The notes beneath the pieces are model-generated. The model was not told where the DNA came from. It searched no databases and saw nothing but the letters and a program-made list of their open reading frames with translations. DNA of 64,000 bases from Macropodus opercularis (taxonomy: Eukaryota; Chordata; Actinopteri; Anabantiformes; Osphronemidae), in the NCBI GenBank assembly GCA_030770545.1, contig CM061107.1:832001-896000 (forward strand), in the 5' to 3' direction. Positions 63,401 through 64,000 of this stretch are shown piece after piece. How positions within the stretch are numbered: the first letter of the stretch is position 1; each line of letters starts with the position of its first letter. The position numbers and the translations under genes were made by a program.

Positions 63401-64000
63401 TCAAACGTGTCGCTGCCTGACTAGAGAGAGGAAGCTTGTGTCGTTCCGCTGCTAAAGCTGAGCAAAGCTCAGATTTTCTGTCACGTGCTCGTCATTGGTG
63501 AGTAAATCTCAATATTATCTACGTTTTAGTAGATAATACTTTATTTACTTACAATGATTTATTTACAGTTTTATTCTGGACCCTGGCTTCATATCTAACA
63601 GACACGTCAGGTCTTGTATTTATGCATTTCACAAGTGTGAACTGTTCCTGTTCTGATAGTGAAACCACATAAATGCTGAAGCTGAAGAGTGAGAGAAAGT
63701 AAAACAGGTTAGTTACTGTTTGAGTCCACGAACGACCTGCTGCAGACGAGGTCACGGCATCAAAGGGAGGAAATCACAGACCTGAGTGTGAGTCGTGAGG
63801 CAGTGACGCCAGCTGCTCCAGACCTAGGATGACGCCTGCACTACTAAGGCTGGTGGCGCTTCCTGCACAGTTGTCCTGTGGAACCGAGGATTTTCACTTT
63901 TGTAATGAAGTGAAATTTAGACAGATTTAAAAAAACTAAACCTGAAACTTGCAGCTGCTTGAAGTGGTACCACATCACAGGAACCAGATGTGAGGGATTT
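63401..64000. other. Right-edge sequence without recognisable gene
   Basis: Probably the first intron of the gene starting in the CpG-rich block. No exon, repeat or RNA gene recognised. Confidence 0.4.

Noticed and set aside
1..64000. CRISPR arrays, operons, ribosome binding sites and bacterial mobile elements
   Set aside because: The window is vertebrate nuclear DNA with spliced genes; no such structures were seen.

Overview
The window is vertebrate nuclear DNA, almost certainly from a percomorph-type teleost fish. Introns are short, a stonustoxin-family MACPF/SPRY gene and an intronless TRIM gene of fish type are present, there is an L2/Maui-like LINE copy, and CA/GA microsatellites are frequent. 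The coding part is small. Four genes could be followed exon by exon and a fifth enters from the left edge.

Layout, left to right. 1-17207: first two coding exons of grid1 (glutamate receptor delta-1) on the minus strand, with a 9.2 kb intron 1 and at least 7.7 kb of intron 2; the rest of the gene lies off the left edge. 21157-23619: a complete three-coding-exon stonustoxin/neoverrucotoxin-like gene on the minus strand. 24078-28553: a patch of repeats, made of a recent 683-bp duplication whose second copy is interrupted by 2.36 kb carrying a broken L2-type LINE. 28554-43260: about 15 kb with no recognisable gene. 43345-43956: an intronless atonal-type bHLH gene (atoh1 family, probably atoh1c) on the plus strand. 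44269-57541: the whole wapl cohesin-release-factor gene on the minus strand (19 coding exons, 1214 codons), tail-to-tail with atoh1c. 59034-60584: an intronless RING/B-box/coiled-coil/PRY-SPRY TRIM ubiquitin ligase on the minus strand. 62900-63400: a CpG-rich block that looks like the promoter and 5' noncoding exon(s) of a plus-strand gene beyond the right edge.

The genes do not form one pathway. The order grid1-(atoh1-type gene)-wapl is nevertheless informative. In mammals GRID1 lies next to WAPL, while ATOH1 lies next to GRID2, the paralogue of GRID1. Finding an atoh1-type gene between grid1 and wapl suggests an ancient duplicate of the ATOH1-GRID2 block that kept its atonal gene in fish. 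The SNTX-like and TRIM genes are members of fast-expanding fish families placed within and beside this old block. I did not find a wholly new biological system. The most notable items are the grid1/atoh1c/wapl linkage, the tail-to-tail atoh1c/wapl ends, a CA repeat against a wapl splice donor, the LINE-split duplication, and several candidate noncoding control elements.
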